A stretch of DNA of 11,837 bases from Alphaproteobacteria bacterium UBA1002. Its GTDB lineage: Bacteria; Pseudomonadota; Alphaproteobacteria; Rickettsiales; UBA998. Each line of letters opens with the position of its first letter. Within the stretch, counting starts at the first letter, position 1. A model generated the notes under the pieces. It was not told where the DNA came from. It did no database searches and saw only the letters and a list, made by a program, of their open reading frames with translations. Positions 1 through 6,688 of the stretch are shown here, one piece after another. A program made the translations under genes and the position numbers. The stretch lies in NCBI GenBank assembly GCA_002291845.1, contig DBAU01000087.1, positions 1-11,837 on the forward strand, in the 5' to 3' direction.

Positions 1-264
1 CGCCGGTAAAGCGGGGAAGCCATCGGCGCTGGCGGGTTCAGGGGCAGGTGGGGCAGGCGGGGGAGCCGTGTCAAAAGAGGCTTCCGGTACTTTTGGCACA
101 AGGAAATCCATTTCATTGCTTGGCGTTTGATAGGCAAGTCCAGGCTCTGCCAAGGCTTCCTGAGGAGGAAGTGGCGCAGGTGGAGGTATATCTGAGCCAG
201 CCCATGCCGGGGAGCAAAACACCGTACACAGCAAAAATGAAACATACCGACGAGTAAAACGCAT
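1..264 (-). CDS. Secreted proline-rich protein, N-terminal part only (runs off left edge)
   Basis: Not a family I recognise. The minus strand is open from the left edge to an ATG at 264 (88 codons, no stop), with a second in-frame ATG at 273. The N-terminus is a textbook Sec signal peptide: basic MRFTRR, a hydrophobic stretch VSFLLCTVF, and a likely signal peptidase I site after SPAWA (about residue 23). The mature part is rich in Pro, Ala and Glu (IPPPAPLPPQEAL, then APPPAPPAPEPAS), which resembles the flexible linker of an envelope protein. No lipobox cysteine follows the signal. There is no good Shine-Dalgarno before either ATG; a TATAAT at 278-283 would place transcription start near 271, favouring 264 and a very short leader. 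It follows popZ by 90 nt on the same strand and could be read through from that operon. Function unknown; the C-terminal domain lies outside the window. Confidence 0.7.
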   Translation of the reverse strand, partial: MRFTRRYVSFLLCTVFCSPAWAGSDIPPPAPLPPQEALAEPGLAYQTPSNEMDFLVPKVPEASFDTAPPPAPPAPEPASADGFPALPA

Positions 265-277
265 AAAAAACATCGCA

Positions 278-283
278 ATTATA
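278..283 (-). promoter_or_regulatory. Candidate -10 box for the left-edge secreted protein
   Basis: A perfect TATAAT on the minus strand, but only a poor -35 match (CTGATG, 17 nt upstream). The predicted start of transcription is about 7 nt before the ATG at 264, so the mRNA would be nearly leaderless. Weak evidence: a single good hexamer in AT-rich sequence. Confidence 0.3.
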
Positions 284-354
284 AAGCACTAATACCGTAT
301 CATCAGTCTGTGAACGTTTGGTTAACGAACAGATAAAGATAGGGGAGTGACAAC

Positions 355-936
355 TTACGACGTTAGTTTGCGAATTTCTTTTTCAACCAGCTGACGAACA
401 AGGTCAGGAAGGTTTGCGTCTAGCCAATCTTTAAGCATGGGCTTAAGGGCTTCTACAACAAGATCCTCCACAGTGACGCCAGAGCGGAATTCCACACTGG
501 TACGAGGCGTTTCACGGCGTGAGCTGCCCGCATTATTCAGCGCTCGCAATGCCGCGGCGCTTGTTTTTAATGTCTCATCCGATAGCAGGCTATCGATATC
601 CGCCAGTACATCACGATTACTATCATCAGTCAGCGTTGCCTTGAGCTCCGCTGCGGGGGTGGTGACCTGCGTTGTCGGTACAACGGCTTCATCAAGCTCC
701 TCGGTTAGCTCAAGTACCGCCCCCTCAGGTGCAGTCGCCTCTGAGAGATCCTTAAGCTCAAGAACGTCCGAGCCTTTGACAGAAGCGTCCATGTGCGAGG
801 ATGCACCATTCGCGCGCTCACCGCCCTCATGGCCTTCTTCTGCAATGATGCGTTTAATGGACTGGAGGATCTCCTCCATCGACTGGTCTTTAGGCTCTGC
901 CGTCTCTTTTGCCATGCGTCGATCCGTCTCCGCCAT
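355..936 (-). CDS. popZ: Cell pole-organising protein PopZ (DUF2497 family)
   Basis: PopZ-family proteins self-assemble into a polar matrix in alphaproteobacteria that anchors the ParB-parS centromere complex and recruits cell-cycle regulators. The 193-residue product has the family layout: a short N-terminal helix containing SMEEILQSIKRIIAEE (19-34), an acidic low-complexity middle (about 35-145, many Glu, Asp, Thr, Ala) and a conserved C-terminal oligomerisation region (155-190) with VEDLVVEALKPMLKDWLDAN followed by LPDLVRQLVEKEI. The middle is less proline-rich than in Caulobacter PopZ. A TTG at 981 extends the frame into tolC, but ATG 936 is more likely; ATG 915 (MAKETAEP) is also possible, and neither has a strong ribosome site. 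The gene lies 34 nt after tolC, so it probably belongs to the pcm-tolC transcript. No terminator hairpin is seen after its stop. The family call is confident; polar function is inferred from the family. Confidence 0.9.
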   Translation of the reverse strand: MAETDRRMAKETAEPKDQSMEEILQSIKRIIAEEGHEGGERANGASSHMDASVKGSDVLELKDLSEATAPEGAVLELTEELDEAVVPTTQVTTPAAELKATLTDDSNRDVLADIDSLLSDETLKTSAAALRALNNAGSSRRETPRTSVEFRSGVTVEDLVVEALKPMLKDWLDANLPDLVRQLVEKEIRKLTS

Positions 937-970
937 TTTTTCACTATCCGGCAAATAGGTTAACTCTCGA

Positions 971-2458
971 TTAAAAACCAATCATTTGATAACGAACGTC
1001 ATCATAATGCTCTTCCGGATTATAAGCCGGTGTATCCAGCACCAGCATATCAGGGGTCAGGCGTCCCATGCGGGCGAGCAGGGTAAAGATCGCGACGATA
1101 CGATCACGCTGTGCTCTGACCAGACTCACCTCGGCGCTGAATAATTCTTGCTCGGCGTCAAGAACGTCCAGAATGGTGCGTGCCCCATAGAGCTGCTCCT
1201 GACGAACCCCGGAGAGGGCAATTTCAGCCGCTTCGATCGCTTGGGTGGTGGCACGAATCGCAGATATGGACGTCTCCAGATCTTCCCATGACTGCACTAC
1301 CGTCTGACGCACCTGATCACGCACGTTGCTTAGCTGAAAGCGCTGCTCACTCAAACGGGATTTGGACGCACGAATCCGAGAATACTCAGCTCCGGACTGA
1401 TAAAGCGGGACGCTGACATTGACCAACAACGAGTCGTTGTCGAAGTCGGCGTTCCCGATAATTCCCGCGCCTTGTTCGCGGCGCATGGTGCCACGCAGAG
1501 AGACATCGGGAAGAATACGGGCAACGCTGACGTCTACGTCGTCTTCCGCAGACTTACTGCGAAACTCGGCAGAGGTCAGTGCAGGATTGGTTTCTAAAGC
1601 AATCGTAATTGCCTCTTCCAGCGTAGCAGGAATTTCCGGGAAGGTTTCCGGTACGGAAAGCTCCTCCGGTGTGTAGCCAACCACGCGCTCAAAATTAGCG
1701 ATGGACGTAGTTAATGCACCTTTAGCCAGAATCTCGTCATTTTGCGCGCGGGCCAGACGAGCCTCGGACTGCGCTACATCGGTCCGCGTGACTTCGCCGA
1801 CATCAAAGCGATCCTGTGATGCCTGCAATTGCTTGCGCAACACATCCACGTTATTACGGCTCAGCTCCAGCACCGAACGATCGCGCACCACATCCATGTA
1901 TGCCGTGATGGCGCGCAAAAGAATTTCCTGCTCAATATTGACCAGCTCTGCGCGGCCCGCTTCGACCTGATTTTCTGCGCTGCTTGTACTGGCAACCGTC
2001 TCACCGCCGCGGAAGAGGGGCTGCTCCACCACGAGCTGGCGCACTTCGTTATCCGAGTAGCTCCAGCGCGCATCCGTTTGACTGCTAATAAGGCTGTTAT
2101 TGGCCTGACTAAACCGGTTGCGTTGGCGGCCTTTATTGTAGTCGATGCTGGCCGTGGGCATCCAACCAGAGAACGCCTGATTCACCCCTTCATCCAGCTG
2201 CTCAACCACCTTGCGCTGGGCTTTAATTTCTGGGTTGGTACGGTATGTATGCGATAGTGCTTTTTGCAGGGCTTCTGGTAAAATCCCTGTCTTTTTCTGA
2301 GGGGCTGCTTTAGTGGCATCAGCCGGTTGCGGGGGTGCGTCTTGCGTTTGAGCATAAACAGCCGCACCGCTAAGCGCCAGCCAAGACACACTGAGCAGCA
2401 TCAATGCGTGGCCAAAACGCGGTGAGGCAAAAGGCATGTCCAAGATTTGCTCCTTCAT
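971..2458 (-). CDS. tolC: TolC-family outer membrane efflux/type I secretion channel
   Basis: Outer-membrane trimeric channel that docks with inner-membrane pumps (RND, ABC or type I exporters) through a membrane-fusion protein. The product is about 495 residues, the usual TolC length. It has a signal peptide (hydrophobic HALMLLSVSWLALSGA, likely cleavage after AVYA near residue 36), a Gln/Pro/Ala-rich stretch, then two tandem outer-membrane efflux (OEP) repeats at roughly 60-260 and 270-465. Each repeat starts with the typical pattern of a helix, a TNPEI or TNPAL turn and a long helix. Typical motifs include VEQPLFRGGE, VSVPLYQSGAEYSRI and LYGARTILDVLDAEQELF. Start choice: GTG 2461 or ATG 2458; the ATG shares one base with the TGA of pcm (TGATG) and the GTG overlaps it by 4 nt, so translation is probably coupled. 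AAGGA inside the end of pcm serves as ribosome site. No exporter partner gene is nearby, which is common for a shared channel. Confidence 0.93.
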   Translation of the reverse strand: MKEQILDMPFASPRFGHALMLLSVSWLALSGAAVYAQTQDAPPQPADATKAAPQKKTGILPEALQKALSHTYRTNPEIKAQRKVVEQLDEGVNQAFSGWMPTASIDYNKGRQRNRFSQANNSLISSQTDARWSYSDNEVRQLVVEQPLFRGGETVASTSSAENQVEAGRAELVNIEQEILLRAITAYMDVVRDRSVLELSRNNVDVLRKQLQASQDRFDVGEVTRTDVAQSEARLARAQNDEILAKGALTTSIANFERVVGYTPEELSVPETFPEIPATLEEAITIALETNPALTSAEFRSKSAEDDVDVSVARILPDVSLRGTMRREQGAGIIGNADFDNDSLLVNVSVPLYQSGAEYSRIRASKSRLSEQRFQLSNVRDQVRQTVVQSWEDLETSISAIRATTQAIEAAEIALSGVRQEQLYGARTILDVLDAEQELFSAEVSLVRAQRDRIVAIFTLLARMGRLTPDMLVLDTPAYNPEEHYDDVRYQMIGF

Positions 2459-3129
2459 CACAATGAAAATCCTTCCGTGTGCACAAAACCGGGGAGCACG
2501 TGAACAAACGCATTTGCCTCGCGTCGCATTGCAAAATGACCCCCTTCATTTTGAAGTGTCAGATAGGTACCAAGACCACTGGATGCTCCTGGACGCAGGT
2601 GTAACACCTCCACCGCAACCAACCGTCCTTTCGATGCTAACTGCTGCGCAAGGGCCGGTGGAACAAACTGCACACCACCGTCCATAAAAATCACATCATA
2701 GCTCTGGTTGGGCCAGCCTGCTTCCAGTGAAGCCTGATGAATATCTACCTTTTGAGGGATGTGTTTCAGCCGCGCTTTAGCCTGTGCGAACAGGGACGCA
2801 TCAGACTCCAGCGCAGTAACCTGCGCGCCCATGTGTGCAAGAACCGCAGCGCTGTAACCCATGCCAGCACCAATCACTAGTACGCGATCTCCTGATTGTA
2901 CATTGGCCAAGGTGAGCAAGGTTGAAAAGACCAAAGGCTCCATCATGTAGCGTTGCGGAGCGATAGGAAGATCTTCGTCGACGAAGGCAACACCCTTAAA
3001 GCGCTCAGGAACAAACACATCACGATCGACCGCAGATAAAGCCTCCATAATGCGCGGATCGGTAATCGCATTAGTGCGAAGTTGACCGTCCTGCATGTTT
3101 TTTTGCTGGAGTGCGCTACGTGCGTTCAT
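2458..3129 (-). CDS. Protein-L-isoaspartate O-methyltransferase homologue (PCMT-like)
   Basis: A 223-residue SAM-dependent methyltransferase of the PCMT family. The SAM site is clear: motif I VLVIGAGMGYSAAVLA (83-98), the acidic residue ending motif II in ALES (E108), and YDVIFMDGGVQFVPPAL (144-160). The N-terminus also fits PCMT (RTNAITDPRIMEALSAVDRD, then FVPERFKGVAFVDEDLPI). The region that in true PCMTs reads like GQTISQP, with the Thr/Ser that contact the isoaspartyl group, is here PQRYMMEPLVFSTLL, so isoaspartate repair is doubtful. ATG 3129 is preceded by AAAGGT at good spacing. It is the first gene of the pcm-tolC-popZ operon and its stop overlaps the tolC start. A candidate -10 TATAGT (3156-3161) and an inverted repeat (3162-3182) lie upstream. 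The family is confident, but substrate is unknown, so no gene symbol is given. Confidence 0.88.
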   Translation of the reverse strand: MNARSALQQKNMQDGQLRTNAITDPRIMEALSAVDRDVFVPERFKGVAFVDEDLPIAPQRYMMEPLVFSTLLTLANVQSGDRVLVIGAGMGYSAAVLAHMGAQVTALESDASLFAQAKARLKHIPQKVDIHQASLEAGWPNQSYDVIFMDGGVQFVPPALAQQLASKGRLVAVEVLHLRPGASSGLGTYLTLQNEGGHFAMRREANAFVHVLPGFVHTEGFSL

Positions 3130-3161
3130 GGTTACCTTTCATCATCTGGAGAGATACTATA

Positions 3162-3182
3162 AGGAATTTAAATGCAATTCCT
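3162..3182. repeat. Inverted repeat AGGAATT-N7-AATTCCT, candidate operator of the pcm-tolC-popZ operon
   Basis: Perfect 7-bp arms with a 7-nt spacer. It abuts the candidate -10 (3156-3161, minus strand) of the pcm operon on its upstream side, so a dimeric regulator bound here would occupy the promoter spacer. No regulator gene is in the window, so the role is inferred from position only. Confidence 0.4.
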
Positions 3183-3253
3183 AGTACAAGCTCAGGGCCT
3201 CTGGTATGGTAAGGCGCAACATTGCGAGGGCGTTGCAAAAATACATTGCATGC

Positions 3254-3282
3254 TTGACCCGCCGAAGGCTGCCCCTTATGTA
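3254..3282 (+). promoter_or_regulatory. Promoter candidate for tRNA-Cys
   Basis: TTGACC (3254-3259), a 17-nt spacer, then TATGTA (3277-3282). The predicted start is about 3290, giving a short 5' leader before the tRNA at 3303. The -35 is strong and the -10 only partial. Confidence 0.5.
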
Positions 3283-3302
3283 TGCATTTCATTTTCTGCT
3301 CG

Positions 3303-3377
3303 GGCCGGGTAGCAAAGTGGTAATGCACGGGACTGCAAATCCTGTATTCGGGAGTTCGATTCTCCCCCCGGCCTCCA
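3303..3377 (+). tRNA. tRNA-Cys (anticodon GCA), CCA encoded
   Basis: A full cloverleaf can be folded by eye. Acceptor stem GGCCGGG (3303-3309) pairs with CCCGGCC (3367-3373). The D arm is GCA...TGC. The anticodon stem CGGGA/TCCTG (one G-T pair) holds loop CTGCAAA with anticodon GCA, which reads cysteine codons. The T arm is GGGAG-TTCGATT-CTCCC (3350-3366). Discriminator base T3374 is followed by a genomic CCA (3375-3377). The gene is alone, on the strand opposite to its neighbours. No classical GC-rich hairpin with T-run is seen after it; only AT-rich sequence precedes the convergent gap stop. No repeated copy of its 3' end is visible nearby, so there is no sign that it serves as an integration site here. 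Confidence 0.96.
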
Positions 3378-3394
3378 GCTTTAAATTTTATGTT

Positions 3395-4408
3395 TTACAG
3401 GTTCTTGCCGGCGAGTAGGGCCAAGTCAAGCATGCGGCAAGAAAATCCCCACTCGTTATCGTACCATGCAGCGACACGGCCCAAATGCTGGCCGGTGACA
3501 AAGGTCGCGGTAGCATCAACCATGCTGCTCTCTGTTGTATGCAGGAAATCCGTGGATACAAGTGGCTCGTGGCAAACTCCCAGCACGCCGTTCATGGGGC
3601 CCAAAGCGGCCTGACTCAGCACGCGATGTATGGCTTCTTTGTCGAGTGATTTCACGCTGTGAAACACCAGGTCAACCATGGAAACATTCGGTGTCGGCAC
3701 ACGTAGCGCGGTACCATCCAACTTGCCGGCGAGTTCCGGGAGGACCAACCCCAGCGCTTTGGCTGCGCCGGTGCTTGATGGAACAATCGATAGCGCCGCC
3801 GCTCTGGCCCTGCGAAGATCTTTGTGTGAGCCATCCACCAGATTCTGATCGCCCGTGTAGGCATGTATGGTTGTCATGAAGCCACTTTCAATGCCGAAGT
3901 TGTCGTGCAGAACTTTGGCGATAGGGGCGAGACAGTTGGTGGTGCAGGAGCCGATCGAGAAAACGGCATCGTTACGCGTCAGTTGGTCGTGATTCACGCC
4001 GTAAACGATGGTTTTTACATCATTCTCCTTCGCGGGAGCGGAAATAAGCACCTTTTTTGCGCCCCGTGCCAGATGCGCTGCGGCATCCTGCTTGGAGGTG
4101 AACGCGCCCGTACACTCCAGAACCACATCCGCTCCCAGCGCGCCCCAGTCAATGCGTGTAATGTCGCGCTCGTGAAGCACGGAAACTGTGTGGTTACCAA
4201 TCGTCAGCACATCGCCGTCTGCCGAAAGCGGAGCCGAAAAGCGACCATGAACGGAATCGTATTTTAACAGATGCAGGTGGGTTGGAGTAGGGGCAGGGCC
4301 ATTCACTGCAACCAGCTCGACGCCTTCATAAGCGTGCTCAACCAAGGCGCGCGCCACGCAACGGCCAATGCGGCCAAGTCCGTTGATGGCAATCCGTACC
4401 TTGCTCAT
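3395..4408 (-). CDS. gap: Type I glyceraldehyde-3-phosphate dehydrogenase, probable NADP-accepting form
   Basis: Reversibly oxidises glyceraldehyde-3-phosphate to 1,3-bisphosphoglycerate in glycolysis/gluconeogenesis. The 337 residues match family length. The Rossmann start is VRIAINGLGRIGR (4-16). The catalytic cysteine is C155 in SCTTNCLAP, with base H182 in TTIHAYTGDQ; the phosphate sites SSTGAAKA and LRVPTPNVS and the end motif WYDNEWGFSCRM are all present. The coenzyme pocket is unusual: the aspartate that follows Asn in NAD enzymes (D32 in Bacillus numbering) is G37, and the Leu-Pro pair at 187-188 is G193-S194. These changes are linked to NADP use in chloroplast-type and engineered GAPDHs. 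Its ATG overlaps the transketolase TGA (ATGA), so the pair is translationally coupled. The enzyme identity is certain; cofactor preference is an inference. Confidence 0.96.
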   Translation of the reverse strand: MSKVRIAINGLGRIGRCVARALVEHAYEGVELVAVNGPAPTPTHLHLLKYDSVHGRFSAPLSADGDVLTIGNHTVSVLHERDITRIDWGALGADVVLECTGAFTSKQDAAAHLARGAKKVLISAPAKENDVKTIVYGVNHDQLTRNDAVFSIGSCTTNCLAPIAKVLHDNFGIESGFMTTIHAYTGDQNLVDGSHKDLRRARAAALSIVPSSTGAAKALGLVLPELAGKLDGTALRVPTPNVSMVDLVFHSVKSLDKEAIHRVLSQAALGPMNGVLGVCHEPLVSTDFLHTTESSMVDATATFVTGQHLGRVAAWYDNEWGFSCRMLDLALLAGKNL

Positions 4409-6411
4409 GCGGCGCGCTCCACCTCCTCAATAATGCGCTCGGGCGTAATGCCAAAATGCTTGTATACCTCTGGGCCCGGCGCTGACGTACCAAATGATGC
4501 CATGCCGATAAATACGCCCTCCGTACCGAGATAGCGATCCCAAGATTGCCGTACCCCTGCTTCTATGGCAATACGTCGCACGCCCTCAGGCAGCACTTGG
4601 TGGCGGTATTCTGCTGGCTGGGCATCAAAAAGTTCAAGGCAGGGCATCGATACAACCTGCACCGGAATGCCTTTCTTCTCAAGAGCTTCTGCGGCCTGCA
4701 TGGCAAACATCACTTCAGAGCCAGTGGCCATTAACACGGCCTTTGGCGTCGTGCCACTACTGCGTAATATATATCCACCCCGTGCACAGAGATTTTCCTC
4801 CTGATGCCTTGTTCGTACGGGTGTCAGGTTCTGTCGGCTCAACGCCAAAAGTGAAGGCCCATCCCTGCGAGCCACTGCCAGCTCCCAACACTCCAGAGTT
4901 TCCACAGGATCAGCAGGACGAAACACATGCAGATTGGGAATGACTCTTAGGGCCGCCAGATGTTCAACGGGCTGGTGGGTGGGGCCATCTTCGCCAACAC
5001 CAATGGAATCATGGGTCATCACGTGAACGACGCGCAGCCCCATCAAGGCAGAAAGACGAATGGAAGGGCGCGAGTAATCGCTAAAGACCAGAAACGTTCC
5101 GCCATAAGGAATAAAGCCGCCATGTAGCGCCAGACCGTTCATGGCTGCAGCCATGGCATGTTCCCTGACGCCATAGTGAAGGTAATTACCTGCAAGGCTG
5201 TCGCCGGCTCGAACTGGGGTTTGCCCTTTGGCAAGTGTGCCATTGGAGCCAGTCAGGTCGGCAGAGCCACCGAGCAGTTCTGGTAGTTGTGCGCTCAGGA
5301 CGTCTAATGCCAGCTTTGAGGACACGCGAGAGGCTTCGTTGCGCGGCTGTTCAGCCCACTGTTTTTTTGCCTCATTCACGGCGTCCTGCCACTTCGAGGG
5401 AAGCTCTCCACTTATGATACGTTCGAATTCTTTTTTCTCAGAATCAGAAAGTTTGTCAAAGCGTTGGTACCATTCTTTCACATCATTTCTTGAATGTGTG
5501 CCAAGCTCGCGCCAGGCGCTCAATACGTCGGCGGGGATGTCAAAAGGAGCGAATGGCCAATGAAGCGTTGCGCGCGCTCCGGAGATTTCTTCGCCCCCTA
5601 GCGGTGAGCCATGGCTGGCGGCTGTGCCGGCTTTGGTCGGTGCGCCATAGGCAATGGTGGTGCGGCATGCGATGAGCGTTGGCTTGCTGCTGTTGCGCGC
5701 CTCGTAAAGCGCTGTCAGTACGGCGATGGGGTCGTGGCCATTGACGCGAATCGCATGCCACCCCTGCGATGCAAAACGGGCGCAGTGGTCGTCGCTGACC
5801 GATAAAGAGGTCGGCCCGTCGATCGAGATGCCGTTATCATCGAACAAAACAATCAGTTTATTCAACTTCAGGTGTCCGGCAAGCGAGGCAGCTTCGTGGC
5901 TGATTCCTTCCATGAGGCAGCCATCTCCTGCGATAACGTAGGTGTAATGATTGACCAGATCTTTTCCGAAGCGTGCCTGTAATAAGCGTTCTGCAAGAGC
6001 CATTCCCACGGCATTGGCGATGCCTTGTCCTAGCGGGCCGGTGGTGGTTTCAATGCCGGCCGCATGCCCGTATTCGGGGTGCCCGGCTGTACGAGAGTTC
6101 AGCTGACGAAAACGCTTAATTTCGTCAAGCGTCATGTCTTTATAGCCCGTAAGATAAAGTAATGCATAAAGAAGCATGGAGCCATGTCCGGCGGACAGAA
6201 TAAAGCGATCGCGATCCGGCCAGTGTGGCGTTTCCGGGTCATATTTCATCACATCGGCCCACAGAACGGTTGCGACGTCGGCCATACCCATCGGCATGCC
6301 GGGATGCCCGGATTTTGCTGCTTCTACCGCATCCATGCTGAGTGCGCGGATGGCGTTGGCAAGCATCGTATGGTCGATGGAATGGGCAGGAGACTGCGTT
6401 AGTGCTGTCAT
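4405..6411 (-). CDS. tkt: Transketolase
   Basis: Thiamine diphosphate enzyme that moves two-carbon units between sugar phosphates in the pentose phosphate or Calvin cycle. It has 668 residues, the normal size. N-terminal PP domain: SGHPGMPMG (34-42), signature DRFILSAGHGSMLLY (68-82), GPLGQG (125-130), the Mg/ThDP motif GDG (162-164) through N193 in FDDNGISIDG. Pyr domain: GGSADLTGSN (381-390), catalytic glutamate E417 in YGVREHAM, and GEDGPTHQPVEHL (473-485) with H479. The C-terminal domain runs from about 540 and ends in FGTSAPGPEVYKHFGIT. A TTG at 6438 would add nine residues; ATG 6411 was chosen because it gives the standard N-terminus, although its ribosome site (AAGCGAG) is weak. It is the first gene of the tkt-gap operon and overlaps gap by 4 nt. 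The leader holds two small hairpins, and the promoter region contains inverted repeats. Confidence 0.97.
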   Translation of the reverse strand: MTALTQSPAHSIDHTMLANAIRALSMDAVEAAKSGHPGMPMGMADVATVLWADVMKYDPETPHWPDRDRFILSAGHGSMLLYALLYLTGYKDMTLDEIKRFRQLNSRTAGHPEYGHAAGIETTTGPLGQGIANAVGMALAERLLQARFGKDLVNHYTYVIAGDGCLMEGISHEAASLAGHLKLNKLIVLFDDNGISIDGPTSLSVSDDHCARFASQGWHAIRVNGHDPIAVLTALYEARNSSKPTLIACRTTIAYGAPTKAGTAASHGSPLGGEEISGARATLHWPFAPFDIPADVLSAWRELGTHSRNDVKEWYQRFDKLSDSEKKEFERIISGELPSKWQDAVNEAKKQWAEQPRNEASRVSSKLALDVLSAQLPELLGGSADLTGSNGTLAKGQTPVRAGDSLAGNYLHYGVREHAMAAAMNGLALHGGFIPYGGTFLVFSDYSRPSIRLSALMGLRVVHVMTHDSIGVGEDGPTHQPVEHLAALRVIPNLHVFRPADPVETLECWELAVARRDGPSLLALSRQNLTPVRTRHQEENLCARGGYILRSSGTTPKAVLMATGSEVMFAMQAAEALEKKGIPVQVVSMPCLELFDAQPAEYRHQVLPEGVRRIAIEAGVRQSWDRYLGTEGVFIGMASFGTSAPGPEVYKHFGITPERIIEEVERAA

Positions 6412-6521
6412 ATGAACTCGCTTACATGCGGGGGGCAAAAAAGTGCCCTAGAATTAGCAGCAAAAATTTAAAATGAAAGTGAGGAGTGTAGAAAATTGAA
6501 GCCTGGGGGCTGCCCCTAGAA

Positions 6522-6544
6522 AATCTTCATCATTTGTGAAGATT
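6522..6544. repeat. Inverted repeat AATCTTCA-N7-TGAAGATT over the tkt start site
   Basis: Perfect 8-bp arms with a 7-nt loop. It overlaps the 3' half of the tkt -10 box (6542-6547) and covers the expected transcription start near 6535. This is a classic repressor-operator position, or a hairpin at the 5' end of the tkt mRNA. Confidence 0.45.
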
Positions 6545-6571
6545 ATTCGTGGTTTTGATAACCATTGTCAA
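6542..6571 (-). promoter_or_regulatory. Promoter of the tkt-gap operon
   Basis: Minus strand: consensus TTGACA at 6566-6571, an 18-nt spacer, then AATAAT at 6542-6547 (five of six bases match TATAAT). It gives a leader of about 120 nt to the ATG at 6411. The -35 lies inside the inverted repeat at 6564-6581. Confidence 0.6.
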
Positions 6572-6581
6572 AAGTGACAAT
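6564..6581. repeat. Inverted repeat ATTGTCA-AAAG-TGACAAT over the tkt -35
   Basis: Perfect 7-bp arms with a 4-nt spacer. It contains the TTGACA -35 of tkt and, on the other strand, the GTGACA -35 candidate of the coiled-coil/zapA pair. A protein bound here could affect both directions. The symmetry may partly come from two back-to-back -35 boxes. Confidence 0.45.
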
Positions 6582-6601
6582 ATGATAAAAAACAATATAT
6601 T
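6574..6601 (+). promoter_or_regulatory. Candidate promoter for the coiled-coil gene and zapA
   Basis: GTGACA (6574-6579), a 16-nt spacer, then TATATT (6596-6601). The predicted leader is about 80 nt. The -10 lies inside the 18-bp palindrome at 6589-6606. The hexamer matches are reasonable but not perfect. Confidence 0.4.
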
Positions 6602-6606
6602 GTTTT
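6589..6606. repeat. Perfect 18-bp palindrome AAAACAATATATTGTTTT
   Basis: Uninterrupted dyad symmetry over 18 bp, larger than expected by chance even in AT-rich DNA. It overlaps the plus-strand -10 candidate and lies just upstream of the tkt -35, so it is a good candidate operator for the divergent region. Confidence 0.5.
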
Positions 6607-6688
6607 GGTAAGTCAAGGCGTAGGACTAAATCTATTGCATGCAGTCCCCCTTTTCGTTAAGTTGCTGTAACAACATGTGGGAGTTGGG

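Larger units (their letters stand above)
3130..3302. other. Divergent intergenic region between pcm-like gene and tRNA-Cys
   Basis: No coding sequence is seen. On the minus strand there is an AAAGGT ribosome site, a candidate pcm -10 TATAGT (3156-3161) with only a poor -35 match, and a perfect inverted repeat at 3162-3182. On the plus strand there is a tRNA promoter candidate at 3254-3282. Confidence 0.6.
6412..6688. other. Divergent control region between tkt and the zapA operon
   Basis: AT-rich, about 277 bp, with no convincing reading frame. It holds a minus-strand promoter for tkt, a weaker plus-strand promoter for the coiled-coil/zapA pair, and three perfect inverted repeats (6522-6544, 6564-6581, 6589-6606). 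The tkt leader also carries two short GC-rich hairpins (GGGCA/TGCCC at 6433-6448 and GGGGC-N1-GCCCC at 6507-6517). Confidence 0.7.

Noticed and set aside
309..337. CtrA-like TTAA-spaced motif upstream of the left-edge gene and at 8457-8477
   Set aside because: The TTAA half-sites do not have the required 7-nt spacing (TTAA-N7-TTAA); the match is partial and AT-rich.
437..958. Open frame of 173 codons on the plus strand opposite popZ
   Set aside because: Ser/Thr/Arg-rich low-complexity product that mirrors the popZ codons; popZ has clear family motifs and operon context, so this is an antisense shadow.
3303..3377. tRNA-Cys as an integration site for a mobile element
   Set aside because: No integrase, no repeated 3' tRNA end and only core genes on both sides.
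6412..6688. Thiamine pyrophosphate riboswitch upstream of transketolase
   Set aside because: The conserved CTGAGA and related THI-box elements are absent; only short hairpins are visible.
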